64,000 nt of DNA, from positions 45,827 to 109,826 of the forward strand of contig CAMYIZ010000065.1 of the NCBI GenBank assembly GCA_947258585.1, in the 5' to 3' direction. The DNA comes from an uncultured Haliea sp. (lineage in GTDB: Bacteria > Pseudomonadota > Gammaproteobacteria > Pseudomonadales > Halieaceae). The notes beneath the pieces are model-generated. The model saw only the letters and a program-made list of their open reading frames with translations. It did not search any database and was not told the DNA's origin. Shown here in pieces: positions 44,952-53,550 of this stretch. The position numbers and the translations under genes were made by a program. The stretch's first letter is position 1; every line of letters begins with the position of its first letter.

Positions 44952-45854
44952 ATGCTTAGCTTCACCAATGGCGATTTCAAGGTCTACAACATCGAAGAAT
45001 GGCAGGGTGAGTTCGCCAGCCCGGAGCAACTCTTCGCCGGTTTTGACCCTCGCGAATTTGCCCACTTCGCCGCGCAGATTCCGCATGCCTACTACAGGCC
45101 GGAGACCAACAGCCTGTACGCGTTTCTGCAGAGCTGGGTTGTCAGGGCCGGTGACCTGACCATTCTCTACGACACGGGGGCCGGCAACCACAAGGACCGC
45201 CCCGGTATTCCTGTATTTGGCGGGCTGGACACGCCCTTCCTCGCCAATCTTGCCGCGGACGGCTTCGAGCCGGATGACATCGATATCGTGATCTGCTCAC
45301 ACTTGCATATTGACCATGTCGGCTGGAATACGCAGCTGCAGGACGGGCAGTGGGTACCGACGTTTGCCAACGCCCGCTACTTGCTCCCGCGTATCGACCG
45401 CAGCTACTGGGACCCCGGCATCACCGACGGCCCCCGTCCCTCGCCCACCGGTGCCCAGGTGAACGCGAATGTGTTCGAAGACAGCGTGCAACCGATTCTT
45501 GATGCCGGACAGGCGCAGCTGGTCGATGACGGCCATATCGTCGCGCCGGGAATCACCCTGACCCTTCACCCGGGCCACACCCCCGGCCATCTGGTCATGC
45601 ACCTGGAAAGCGCCGGGGAGCAGGCCATGTTCGTGGGCGACATCCTGCACCATCCTGCCCAGATATTTCAGCCGGACTGGAACAGTGTGTACTGCGAAGA
45701 CCCCGCGGCAGCCAGGTCCAGCCGCCGCCAGATCCTGGCGCGGGCCGCGAAGACCGGCGCCCGCGTGGTGCCCGCGCATTTTGGCGGCGCGCACTTCGCA
45801 TGGGTGGAGGAGCACGGCGAAGGGTTCAGGCCCCGGTTTGGCAACCCGATCTAA
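44952..45854 (+). CDS. Metallo-beta-lactamase-fold hydrolase
   Basis: 300 residues, with a strong GAGGGGGAG ribosome-binding site before ATG 44952. The dizinc motif HxHxDH is in VICSHLHIDHVGWN near residue 118. The downstream ligands are GHTPGHLVMH near 203, Asp in MFVGDILHHPAQ near 225 and His in VVPAHFGGAHF near 278. There is no signal peptide, so it is cytoplasmic. The layout is close to the lactonase/AttM-like and organophosphate-hydrolase-like branch, but lactone, ester or amide substrates are all possible. It follows the monooxygenase gene by 41 bp and likely acts on its product. Confidence 0.9.
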   Translation: MLSFTNGDFKVYNIEEWQGEFASPEQLFAGFDPREFAHFAAQIPHAYYRPETNSLYAFLQSWVVRAGDLTILYDTGAGNHKDRPGIPVFGGLDTPFLANLAADGFEPDDIDIVICSHLHIDHVGWNTQLQDGQWVPTFANARYLLPRIDRSYWDPGITDGPRPSPTGAQVNANVFEDSVQPILDAGQAQLVDDGHIVAPGITLTLHPGHTPGHLVMHLESAGEQAMFVGDILHHPAQIFQPDWNSVYCEDPAAARSSRRQILARAAKTGARVVPAHFGGAHFAWVEEHGEGFRPRFGNPI

Positions 45855-45897
45855 CCGGTGATCTCACCCGACAACCCGCATCACAGGAGACCGGCCC

Positions 45898-46450
45898 ATG
45901 CACACGGTTGCTGACCCTCGCACTGCACGACCCACCGTGCATTTTGATCCCACCGATCCCGCACTGATCGCCGATCCCCGCAGCGCTTTTTCCCGCTTGC
46001 GCGCCAGCACACCCCTCGCCTGGTCTCCAAGGCGCTGACGGTCAAGCGGGTCAGGGAGATGCGGCCGGAAATCGAGGCCATCACCCACCGCCTGCTGGAC
46101 CGGTTTACGGGTGGAGACCGGATGGAACTGATCCACGACTTTGCCTACCGACTGCCAACGCTGGTCATGTGCCACATGCTGGGGATCGACGAGGAGGAAG
46201 CCGACGACGCGCTGCTGGACCAGCTCAACCAGGCCATCGCCGACTCGTTCCTGGTTCTGGAAATGCGCCCGCTGACTGACGACGAGCTGGCGCTGGCAAA
46301 TCGCCAGATCGACTTTCTGGAGACGTTTTTCCAAACCATCTTCGCGCGTCGACGTTTACAGCCCCGGAACGACCTCGCCACCGCCCTGCTCAATGCCCGC
46401 GAAGGTGACAGCCAGCTCAGCGAACGGGAAATGGTCACCGTCGCCATTGC
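45898..46450 (+). pseudogene. Cytochrome P450 remnant: internal deletion, frameshift and missing heme-binding half
   Basis: An ATG at 45898 opens a P450 N-terminus (FDPTDPALIADPRSAFSRLR) that stops at 46038 after 46 residues. From about 46020 the +2 frame continues with a later P450 segment (LVSKALTVKRVREMRPEIEA, then MELIHDFAYRLPTLVMCHML), so the region with helices B to C has been deleted at the junction. Similarity ends near 46449 at EREMVTVAI, before the I-helix AGxxT motif, the ExxR and the Cys heme loop. The frame then runs as unrelated residues into the convergent lipB. The protein cannot bind heme. It follows the MBL gene by 43 bp and was presumably the oxygenase of the catabolic operon. 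The +2 frame stays open to 46718. Confidence 0.88.
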
Positions 46451-46525
46451 CCGGGATGCGAACCGATACAGCGCAACCCCGGTGGCGCCCCGGCTTCATG
46501 TTTCGGGGCCTGGAGCGACTGGATA

Positions 46526-47155
46526 TCAGCTGGTAGGCACTGCCTCGATTCTGGCCGTCACCGCCCCCAGCAACCGCTCCCCAACCTCCTCCATGTCCAG
46601 CACTGTGCCGGGCAACTGCTCGGCCATGGAGGTCACGCGCAAGCCCTGGTGCCCGCAGGGGTTGATGCGCTGGAACGGTTCCAGGTCCAGGTCCACATTG
46701 AGCGCGAGGCCGTGGTAACTGCAGCCCCGGCGCACCCGCAGGCCCAGCGCGGCGATCTTGTCGCCGTTGACGTAGACACCGGGGGCATCCGCCCGGGGCG
46801 CCGCCGCAATGCCATAGGTCGCCAGCAACTCGACAATGCTCTCCTCGATCAGGGTCACCAGCTGGCGCACGCCGAGGCTGCGCCGGCGCAGGTCCACCAG
46901 CAGGTACAGCACCCACTGTCCCGGCCCGTGGTAGGTGACCTGGCCGCCGCGGTCGACCTGCATCACGGGGATATCACCGGGGGCCAAAACATGCTCGGCC
47001 TTGCCCGCCTGGCCCTGGGTGAATACCCGCGGATGCTGCAGCAGCCAGAGCTCGTCTGGCGTGGCGTCGGAGCGGCTGTCGGTGAACTGTTTCATGGCCT
47101 CGAAGGTGGCGCCATAATCGGCTGCGCCGGGCAGCCTGCGGCACAGCAGCTGCAT
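46526..47155 (-). CDS. lipB: Lipoyl(octanoyl) transferase
   Basis: 209 residues. LipB moves octanoate from acyl-carrier protein to lipoyl domains in the cytoplasm. Family segments: [20 protein letters not shown] near residue 37, [20 protein letters not shown] near 70 (the RGGxxTYHGPGQ signature, with D in place of R), [20 protein letters not shown] near 132 with the conserved Lys/Gly, and the catalytic Cys in [14 protein letters not shown] near 165. It overlaps nothing; ybeD is 4 bp upstream. In many gammaproteobacteria lipA follows lipB; here the P450 remnant lies there instead. Confidence 0.95.
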   Translation of the reverse strand: MQLLCRRLPGAADYGATFEAMKQFTDSRSDATPDELWLLQHPRVFTQGQAGKAEHVLAPGDIPVMQVDRGGQVTYHGPGQWVLYLLVDLRRRSLGVRQLVTLIEESIVELLATYGIAAAPRADAPGVYVNGDKIAALGLRVRRGCSYHGLALNVDLDLEPFQRINPCGHQGLRVTSMAEQLPGTVLDMEEVGERLLGAVTARIEAVPTS

Positions 47156-47159
47156 GGCC

Positions 47160-47429
47160 TCAGATCACCATGTTGACGATGCCGGTCGCCATCAGGTCCT
47201 CGTGCAGGGCCTTGAGTTGCTCCGGCCCCGTCGCGGTGATGGTGATGGTCATGGCGGTGAAGGTGCCCTTGCTGCTGCCCTTGACGGTAATTGTCTCCTG
47301 ATCGAAACCCGGCGCGTGGCGCTCGAAAACCGCCACGATCAGGGTTTCGAAGTCGGCGCAGCTGCGCCCCAGGACCTTGATCGGGTAGTCGCAGGGAAAC
47401 TCGATTTTGGGCGGTTCTTCAGCGCTCAC
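47160..47429 (-). CDS. ybeD: YbeD/DUF493 family protein
   Basis: 89 residues, a small alpha/beta ACT-like protein conserved between dacA and lipB in gammaproteobacteria. Visible core: [20 protein letters not shown] near residue 10, [20 protein letters not shown] near 48, and the C-terminal [15 protein letters not shown]. The E. coli protein has an ACT-like fold that suggests regulation of lipoate or other metabolism, but no activity has been proved. It sits 4 bp before lipB and 12 bp after dacA, so it is in the same transcript. Confidence 0.93.
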   Translation of the reverse strand: MSAEEPPKIEFPCDYPIKVLGRSCADFETLIVAVFERHAPGFDQETITVKGSSKGTFTAMTITITATGPEQLKALHEDLMATGIVNMVI

Positions 47430-47441
47430 CAGCAGGACCCC

Positions 47442-48614
47442 TCACACACTGAACAGTTTGCTGATCCACATCTTGATGCTGTCCCAGATACGCGCGAAGA
47501 AACCGGACTGCTCCACCGACTCCAGGGCCACTATCGGCGCTTCAAACACGGTTTCGCCTTCCAGGGACAGGCGCACGGTACCCAGCTCATCACCGCGACT
47601 GAGCGGCGCGATCAGCGTCGGCTGCAGCTCCACATCGGTCTGCAGCTGCTCGCGCTGGCCCCGCGGCAGGGTCACTTTTGCGGGTTCGAGGACGCCCACA
47701 GCGACGCTGTCCCGGACCCCCTTCCACAGACGCGGTTCGGCGAGCACCTGTTCCGGTTCGAACAGGTCCGCGGTCTCGAAGAAGCGGAAGCCGTAGTTCA
47801 GCAGGCCGCGGGTTTCGTTCTTGCGCACGGTGGGGCTGCGGGTACCCATCACCACTGAAATCAGCCGCATGCCCTCGCGCTCTGCCGAGGCCACCAGCCC
47901 GTAGCCGGACTCGCTGGTATAGCCCGTCTTGATCCCGTCAACACTGGAATCTTCGCCCAGCAGGGAGTTGCGGTTGTACTGGCGGATGTCGTTGTAGGTG
48001 AACTCGCGCTTCTTGTACAGCGCGTAGTGCTCGGGGAAATTGTTGATCATCGCGGCACCCAGGGTCGCCAGGTCGCGCGCGGTTACCACCTGCCCCTCTG
48101 CCGGCAGGCCGTGGGAGTTCACAAAGTGGGAGTTGCTCATGCCCAGGCTCTGGGCATAGCTGTTCATCATTTCGGCAAACGCGGCCTCGCTGCCGGCCAG
48201 GTGCTCGGCCACCGCCACGGTGGCGTCGTTGCCCGAGGAGATGATGATGCCGTGCTCCAGGTCGCGGATGGAGACATCCTTGCCGGGCTCGATCCACATC
48301 AGGGAGGAGCCGGCAAAAACCGGGTTCTGGGACCAGGCATTGCGGCTGACGGTAACCATATCGTCCGCGCTCACCCGGCCGGACTCGACCTCTCCGGCCA
48401 GCACATAGGCGGTCATCATCTTGACCAGGCTCGCCGGTGGCCGGGGTACATCTGCATTGTGCTCCACCAGCACCGTTCCGGTATGGGCATCCACCAGCAG
48501 GTAGGCCTCGGCGGCCACCTGGGGCGGCGCAGGAATAATGGCGGACTGGGCCAGGGCCGACTGCGTGGCGGCGGCAGAGAGAACAAACAGGGTGGAGATC
48601 AACAAACGTTTCAT
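47442..48614 (-). CDS. dacA: D-alanyl-D-alanine carboxypeptidase (PBP5/6 type)
   Basis: 390 residues; trims pentapeptide side chains of peptidoglycan in the periplasm. Signal peptide residues 1-22 (LLISTLFVLSAAATQSALAQ). The serine-acyl-enzyme motifs are SxxK in PPASLVKMMTAYVL near 63, SGN in IISSGNDATVAVAEH near 127, and KTG in VDGIKTGYTSESGYG near 232. A PBP5_C beta domain follows, and the C-terminus is an amphipathic helix (FFARIWDSIKMWISKLFS), the usual peripheral inner-membrane anchor. It lies between rlpA and ybeD in the elongation cluster. Confidence 0.96.
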   Translation of the reverse strand: MKRLLISTLFVLSAAATQSALAQSAIIPAPPQVAAEAYLLVDAHTGTVLVEHNADVPRPPASLVKMMTAYVLAGEVESGRVSADDMVTVSRNAWSQNPVFAGSSLMWIEPGKDVSIRDLEHGIIISSGNDATVAVAEHLAGSEAAFAEMMNSYAQSLGMSNSHFVNSHGLPAEGQVVTARDLATLGAAMINNFPEHYALYKKREFTYNDIRQYNRNSLLGEDSSVDGIKTGYTSESGYGLVASAEREGMRLISVVMGTRSPTVRKNETRGLLNYGFRFFETADLFEPEQVLAEPRLWKGVRDSVAVGVLEPAKVTLPRGQREQLQTDVELQPTLIAPLSRGDELGTVRLSLEGETVFEAPIVALESVEQSGFFARIWDSIKMWISKLFSV

Positions 48615-48662
48615 AACTGCGATGGACTCAATGTGTGTAAAAAAATGGGGGGCGGGGCCGCC

Positions 48663-49493
48663 TCACGGCAGCAACTGTGTACCCGTGTAGCCGCTGGCCT
48701 CGAGGCGCTGCTGCACCAGCAGGATCTCCTCATTGGTCTCCATCGGCCCTATCCGCACCCGGTACAACAGCCCGCTGCCGGTATCCACTCGACTTATCGA
48801 GACCGGCGAGGTCACCAGCGACTCCAGCTCTGTACGCAGGCGCTGGGCGGAGGATTCGGAGCCAAAGGCTCCCAGCTGTACGAAACGGTAGCTGCCGAGC
48901 AGCGTACCACGCCGGTCATCGATTCCGGCCAGGTTGATGACCTCGACCTCCACCGGTGCTGTGCCCACTTCCATGAAGCCGAGCTTGACCGCGGCCCCGT
49001 AGGACAGGTCGATCAGGCGATCGCTGTGAAAAGGGCCGCGGTCGTTGACCCGCACCACGATACTGCGGCCGTTCTCCAGGTTGGTAACGCGGGCGTAGCA
49101 GGGAATGGGCAGGGTCTTGTGCGCGGCGGATGCCGAGTAGATATCGTAGATCTCGCCATTGGAGGTTTTCTGGCCGTCGAACTTGGTGCCGTACCAGGAG
49201 GCGATACCGCGCTCCCGGTAGTTCGCCAGGCTGGGCAGGATGTGATAGGTCTCGCCCAGGACGGTGTAGGGGCTCAGGTTGCCCAGAGCGAGGATCGGGT
49301 CCGGCCGGGGCACCGCGTCCTTGACGTCTTCCGGGCGAATATGGCGCAGGGGCGGGCCGTCTTTTCTCCCATCGCGCTCCGCCACCGGCCGCTCGCCAGG
49401 ATCGACAGGCGCCTGCGACACTGGCGGACGGGTTGCACAACCCACCGCCAGCAGGGACACCGCCACCAGTATTACCAGGCCGCGGGCAATCAC
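48663..49493 (-). CDS. rlpA: Septal-ring lytic transglycosylase RlpA (lipoprotein)
   Basis: 276 residues. The N-terminus is a lipoprotein signal with lipobox LAVGC and acyl-Cys19. The double-psi beta-barrel catalytic domain carries GIASWYGTKFDGQKTSNGEI near residue 97, then VRVNDRGPFHSDRLIDLSYG near 148 with the catalytic Asp. The C-terminal SPOR domain (FVQLGAFGSESSAQRLRTEL near 208) binds denuded septal glycan. RlpA cleaves strands lacking stem peptides. Its start overlaps the mltB stop (ATGA), and dacA follows 48 bp downstream. Confidence 0.95.
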   Translation of the reverse strand: MIARGLVILVAVSLLAVGCATRPPVSQAPVDPGERPVAERDGRKDGPPLRHIRPEDVKDAVPRPDPILALGNLSPYTVLGETYHILPSLANYRERGIASWYGTKFDGQKTSNGEIYDIYSASAAHKTLPIPCYARVTNLENGRSIVVRVNDRGPFHSDRLIDLSYGAAVKLGFMEVGTAPVEVEVINLAGIDDRRGTLLGSYRFVQLGAFGSESSAQRLRTELESLVTSPVSISRVDTGSGLLYRVRIGPMETNEEILLVQQRLEASGYTGTQLLP

Positions 49494-50521
49494 GGCTGCA
49501 TCCCCGCTGCCAGGCGCTGGCCCAGCTGGTGCACGCTCATGGCGTACATGGCACTGTGATTGTAGCGGGTGATGACATAGAAGTTATGCAGCCCCAGCCA
49601 GTGCTCATGACCGTCCTCCAGCTCCAGGCGAACGGCCGTAGCCAGGGCCTCGGGGTCCAGTGGCTGCGCACTGCGCAGACCCGCCGCGTTAAATTCGGCC
49701 ACGGTGCGCGTGGGGACCAGGCCCGCGTTGAACCAGTCCTCGGGCACAGCGGGGCCTGCCTCGGCGGCGGCGACGATGGTTTCGCCACTGCGCCAGCCGT
49801 GGCGGCGCAGATAATTGGCCACACTGCCGATGGCATCCACCGGGTTGTTCCAGATATCGATGACCCCATCGCCGTCAAAATCCACTGCGTAGGCACGGTA
49901 GCTGCTGGGCATGAACTGGCCGTAACCCATGGCGCCGGCATAGGATCCCATCATGGCCAGGGGATCCAGTTCCTGCTCCGCAGTGAGAATCAGGTAGTTC
50001 TTGAGCTCCTTGCTGAAGAAGGCCGCGCGGCGGGGATAGTCAAAGGCCAGGGTCGCCAGCGCGTCGATGACCCGGTAGCTGCCCGCGATGCGCCCGTAGA
50101 AGGTTTCCACGCCAATGATGGCAAGTATGATCTCCGCAGGTACCCCGAACTCGGCCTCGGCCCGGGCGAAGGTATCGCGGTGGGCCGCGAAAAACGCCAG
50201 CCCTTCCTCCTCGCGCTGCGCAGTGAGAAATATCTTCCGGTATTCGTGCCAGGGCTTTACCTTCTCCGCCGGCCGCGACATGGCCTCCAGGATGCGCTCC
50301 TGGCGTTGGGCCTTGGCCAGCACCTGCAGCAGACGCTCCCGGTCCAGTCCCCGCTCCTCGGCCACCAGTTCATCGACCAGGGCCCGGGCTCCCTCGTGAT
50401 CGCTGTAGCTGGCTGCAGCCGAGGCCACCACCGACCACAGGCACAATGCCCCCAGACCCCGTTTGAACATCGCTATCATCATGCCCTGCTTCTCATGGAA
50501 ACCATTGTGCTCACTTGTCAT
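49490..50521 (-). CDS. mltB: Lytic murein transglycosylase B
   Basis: 343 residues if the ATG at 50521 is used; its ATGA overlaps the rodA stop, which favours coupled translation. That start gives an unusually long n-region before the hydrophobic segment ALCLWSVVASAAAS. ATGs at 50482/50479 would give a more ordinary signal peptide of 330 residues or so. The catalytic domain carries IIGVETFYGRIAGSYRVIDA with the active Glu, AFDYPRRAAFFSKEL, MGSYAGAMGYGQFMPSSYRA, and DFDGDGVIDIWNNPVDAIGS. No lipobox is seen, so it is periplasmic rather than lipid-anchored. Confidence 0.93.
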   Translation of the reverse strand: MTSEHNGFHEKQGMMIAMFKRGLGALCLWSVVASAAASYSDHEGARALVDELVAEERGLDRERLLQVLAKAQRQERILEAMSRPAEKVKPWHEYRKIFLTAQREEEGLAFFAAHRDTFARAEAEFGVPAEIILAIIGVETFYGRIAGSYRVIDALATLAFDYPRRAAFFSKELKNYLILTAEQELDPLAMMGSYAGAMGYGQFMPSSYRAYAVDFDGDGVIDIWNNPVDAIGSVANYLRRHGWRSGETIVAAAEAGPAVPEDWFNAGLVPTRTVAEFNAAGLRSAQPLDPEALATAVRLELEDGHEHWLGLHNFYVITRYNHSAMYAMSVHQLGQRLAAGMQP

Positions 50522-51663
50522 CGACGGCCGCTGGTGTCCGAGGTGGACACGGCCATCAGCACGCCAAAACCCGCCATCAGGGTAACAATCGAGGTGCCAC
50601 CCGCGCTCACCAGGGGCAGCGGCACCCCCACGACAGGCAGCAGACCCGCCACCATGCCCATGTTAACAAAGATGTAGACGAAAAACGTCAGCGTCAGGCT
50701 GGCGGCGACCATACGCCCGAAGTTGCTGCTCGCACTCAGGCCGATCCAGAAACCGCGCAGGACAATCAGCAGATACAGTGCCAGCAACACCAGCACCCCG
50801 CGCAGGCCGAACTCTTCTGCCAATACGGCGATGATAAAGTCGGTGTGGCTTTCGGGCAGGAAATCCAGCTGTGACTGGGTGCCATTGAGCCAGCCCTTGC
50901 CCTCCCAACCGCCGGAGCCAATGGCAGTCTTGGACTGGATGATGTTCCAGCCCGCACCGAGCTTGTCGCTTTCCGGGTTGAGCAGGGTCAGGATGCGCTG
51001 CTTCTGGTACTCCTTCAGCACGTACATCCATACCGGCCAGGCCGACAATACCGCCAGCACCACGGCTCCCACCATGTAGCGCCAGCCGATCCCGGCGATG
51101 AACAGCACGAACAGGCCGCTGGCGGCGATCAGGAGGGCAGTCCCCAGGTCCGGTTGCAGCAGAATCAGGACCGAGGGCAAGCCCACCAGCAGCAGGCAGG
51201 CCAGCACATACTTGAACCGCGGGGGCAGGGAGCGGGAGGCGAGGTACCAGGCGACTGTCAGCGGCATCACCAGCTTGAGGATCTCCGAGGGCTGGAACCG
51301 AAACCCCGCCACTTCCAGCCAGCGCTGGGCGCCCTTGGCTCCCACCCCGACAAACATCACCGCGACCAGCAACGCGAGCCCCAGCAGGTAAAACCACGGC
51401 GCCCAGCGCCGGTAACGCTGCAAGTCGATCTGGGCGGCGACAAACATCACGCCGTAGGCCAGGAGAAAATACTGCCCCTGGCGAATGACCGCTCCCAGCT
51501 GTTTGCCCGACGCGCTGTAGAGCACCACCAGGCCAAAGCCAGTGAGCGCCAGCAGCAACAACAGCAGCGGAATGTCGAGGTGCAGGCGCTGGGAGAGTGG
51601 TGAACGGCGGGACAGGTCGGCGCTGTCCCCGGGAAGCTGTAGCCTGCGGACATAATCACCCAT
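50518..51663 (-). CDS. rodA: Peptidoglycan glycosyltransferase RodA (SEDS protein)
   Basis: 381 residues from ATG 51663 (MGDYVRRLQL), which overlaps the mrdA stop by 8 bp; the longer open frame only adds antisense-like residues. RodA polymerises glycan strands for lateral wall growth with PBP2. About ten membrane helices are visible. The SEDS signature in the C-terminal half reads ALLIAASGLFVLFIAGIGWR, then FLPESHTDFIIAVLAEEFGL, and near the end NMGMVAGLLPVVGVPLPLVS with GGTSIVT. Gene order mrdA-rodA-mltB is the standard gammaproteobacterial one. Confidence 0.96.
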   Translation of the reverse strand: MGDYVRRLQLPGDSADLSRRSPLSQRLHLDIPLLLLLLALTGFGLVVLYSASGKQLGAVIRQGQYFLLAYGVMFVAAQIDLQRYRRWAPWFYLLGLALLVAVMFVGVGAKGAQRWLEVAGFRFQPSEILKLVMPLTVAWYLASRSLPPRFKYVLACLLLVGLPSVLILLQPDLGTALLIAASGLFVLFIAGIGWRYMVGAVVLAVLSAWPVWMYVLKEYQKQRILTLLNPESDKLGAGWNIIQSKTAIGSGGWEGKGWLNGTQSQLDFLPESHTDFIIAVLAEEFGLRGVLVLLALYLLIVLRGFWIGLSASSNFGRMVAASLTLTFFVYIFVNMGMVAGLLPVVGVPLPLVSAGGTSIVTLMAGFGVLMAVSTSDTSGRR

Positions 51664-53509
51664 CGGCAAGCTCGTCTTCCGCCACCAGCCAGGCGTCCAG
51701 TACGGCGCGGGCAATGGGCGATGCCGCCGAAGCACCACCGCCATTCTCCACAATCACAGCCACCGCGATCGTCGGGGCCTCATAGGGGGCATAGGCGATA
51801 AACAGGCCGTGGTTGCGATGGCGCAGGGCGACCTCTGCCTCGACATAGATCGCGCCCTGGGCGATCCCGATCACCTGCGCGGTACCCGTCTTGCTCGCCA
51901 TTTCGTAGCCAATGCCTTCGCCGATCTTGCGGGCCGTTCCGCGCGCACTGTGGACCACGGCGCGCATGGATTCCTGTACGGCGCTCCACTGCTCGGGGGT
52001 GGCCTCCACGGTGCCCAGCAGCGGCGCCTCCTGCAGCTCACCCCCGATCGAGCGAACCAGCCGCGGCGCCCGGTGTTCGCCCCGGGTCGCCAGCACTGAG
52101 GTGGCTACCGCCAGTTGCATCGGTGTCGTCAGCATATAGCCCTGGCCAATGCCCGCGCTCAGGGTCTCGCCCGGGTACCAGGGCTGATTCATGGCATCCC
52201 GCTTCCAGCGGGTCGAAGGCAGTACACCCGGGCGTTCATTGGTGGTGTCGACGCCGGTGCGGCTGCCCAGCCCGTAGGCGGACAGATATTCGTGCATGCG
52301 GTCGATCGTCAGGCGCCGGGCGAGGTCGTAAAAGTAGACATCGCAGGACTCCGCTACCGCCATGTGCATATCCACCCGCGCGGCGTGTCCGGTACCGCGA
52401 ATTTTCAGGATCCAGTCCCGGTAGCGGCGCGAGTCGCCCGGCAGGCTGTACCAGCCCGGATCGGCTACGGTGCTCTCCGGCGTAACCAGGCCGGACTGCA
52501 GGCCGGCCATCGCCATCATTGGCTTGATGGTGGAACCGGGTGGGTACTGGCCCTGCACCGCCCGGTTGAACAGGGGCACATCGAGGGAGTCGCGCAGGGC
52601 GCTGTAATCGGCCCCGCTGATGCCGTTGACGAACAGGTTGGTATCGAAGCCGGGAGTGGAGACCATTGCCAGCACGCCGCCGCTGATTGGGTCTATGGCG
52701 ACCACCGCCCCGCGCTGCTCACCCAGTGCCTCGAAGGCGGTCTGCTGCAGCCCGAAATCGAGGTGCAGGGTAATATCCCCACCCGGAACCGGGTCGTAGC
52801 GCTCAAGCACCCGCAGCACCCGCCCGTGGGCATTGGTCTCCACGTTCTGGTAACCCACCTCACCGTGCAGCAGGTCCTCGTAGAATTTCTCCACGCCGAC
52901 CTTGCCGACATGAAATGTGCCGCGGTAGTTGCGCTCGTCCAGCTCCTGCGCCTCCTGTTCATTGATGCGCCCGACATACCCCACTGCGTGGGAGAACAGT
53001 TCGCCATAGGGGTAATGGCGCACCAGCTGCGCATCCACTGTGACACCGGGCATGCGGTGGCGGTTCACCGCCAGCAGCGCCCGTTCTTCCTCAGTGAGCC
53101 GGAACCGCAGCGGCACCGCCTCGTAGGGCCGGCGTCGCTGCAACTTCAACTGGAAGTTCTCCAGGTCGGCCTCGGAAATGGTCACCAGGGCCTGGAGCTC
53201 ATCCAGGGTGGCATCGAGGTCATCGACCCGCTCGCGGACAATAGAGAGGATATGGCTGGGCCGGTTGTCGGCCAACAACACGCCGTTGCGGTCGTAGATC
53301 AGGCCCCGTTTTGGCGGCAGCGGCTGCAGCTGAACCCGGTTGCGCTCGGATTGGGTGCGGTAGATCTCGTAGTTGCTGATCTGCAGATCGTAATAGCGCG
53401 CCAGCAGGGATACCAGCAGGACCAGCACCACCAGTACGGACAAAACCGTGCGGGCGCCGAAGATCCGGATATCGCCGCTGGGGTCCTTGAGTGGTATGTG
53501 TTGTGGCAT
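51656..53509 (-). CDS. mrdA: Penicillin-binding protein 2 (peptidoglycan DD-transpeptidase)
   Basis: 617 residues from ATG 53509 (MPQHIPLKDP). It crosslinks peptidoglycan during rod elongation, anchored by one N-terminal membrane helix (TVLSVLVVLVLLVSLLA, residues 22-38). The pedestal domain follows (PPKRGLIYDRNGVLLADNRP near 65). The transpeptidase domain has SxxK in PPGSTIKPMMAMAGL near 325, SxN as AESCDVYFYDLAR (Ser-Cys-Asp) near 383, and KTG in ASKTGTAQVIG near 540. It is followed by rodA with an 8-bp overlap and preceded by rlmH 41 bp upstream. Confidence 0.96.
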   Translation of the reverse strand: MPQHIPLKDPSGDIRIFGARTVLSVLVVLVLLVSLLARYYDLQISNYEIYRTQSERNRVQLQPLPPKRGLIYDRNGVLLADNRPSHILSIVRERVDDLDATLDELQALVTISEADLENFQLKLQRRRPYEAVPLRFRLTEEERALLAVNRHRMPGVTVDAQLVRHYPYGELFSHAVGYVGRINEQEAQELDERNYRGTFHVGKVGVEKFYEDLLHGEVGYQNVETNAHGRVLRVLERYDPVPGGDITLHLDFGLQQTAFEALGEQRGAVVAIDPISGGVLAMVSTPGFDTNLFVNGISGADYSALRDSLDVPLFNRAVQGQYPPGSTIKPMMAMAGLQSGLVTPESTVADPGWYSLPGDSRRYRDWILKIRGTGHAARVDMHMAVAESCDVYFYDLARRLTIDRMHEYLSAYGLGSRTGVDTTNERPGVLPSTRWKRDAMNQPWYPGETLSAGIGQGYMLTTPMQLAVATSVLATRGEHRAPRLVRSIGGELQEAPLLGTVEATPEQWSAVQESMRAVVHSARGTARKIGEGIGYEMASKTGTAQVIGIAQGAIYVEAEVALRHRNHGLFIAYAPYEAPTIAVAVIVENGGGASAASPIARAVLDAWLVAEDELADG

Positions 53510-53550
53510 CTCGTACCGTCGCCTGCGCGATTGCTGGTCTGGGGCGCGCG

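Noticed and set aside
45898..46718. Cytochrome P450 as a working gene
   Set aside because: Frameshift at the internal deletion and loss of the I-helix, ExxR and heme-Cys regions rule out a functional enzyme.
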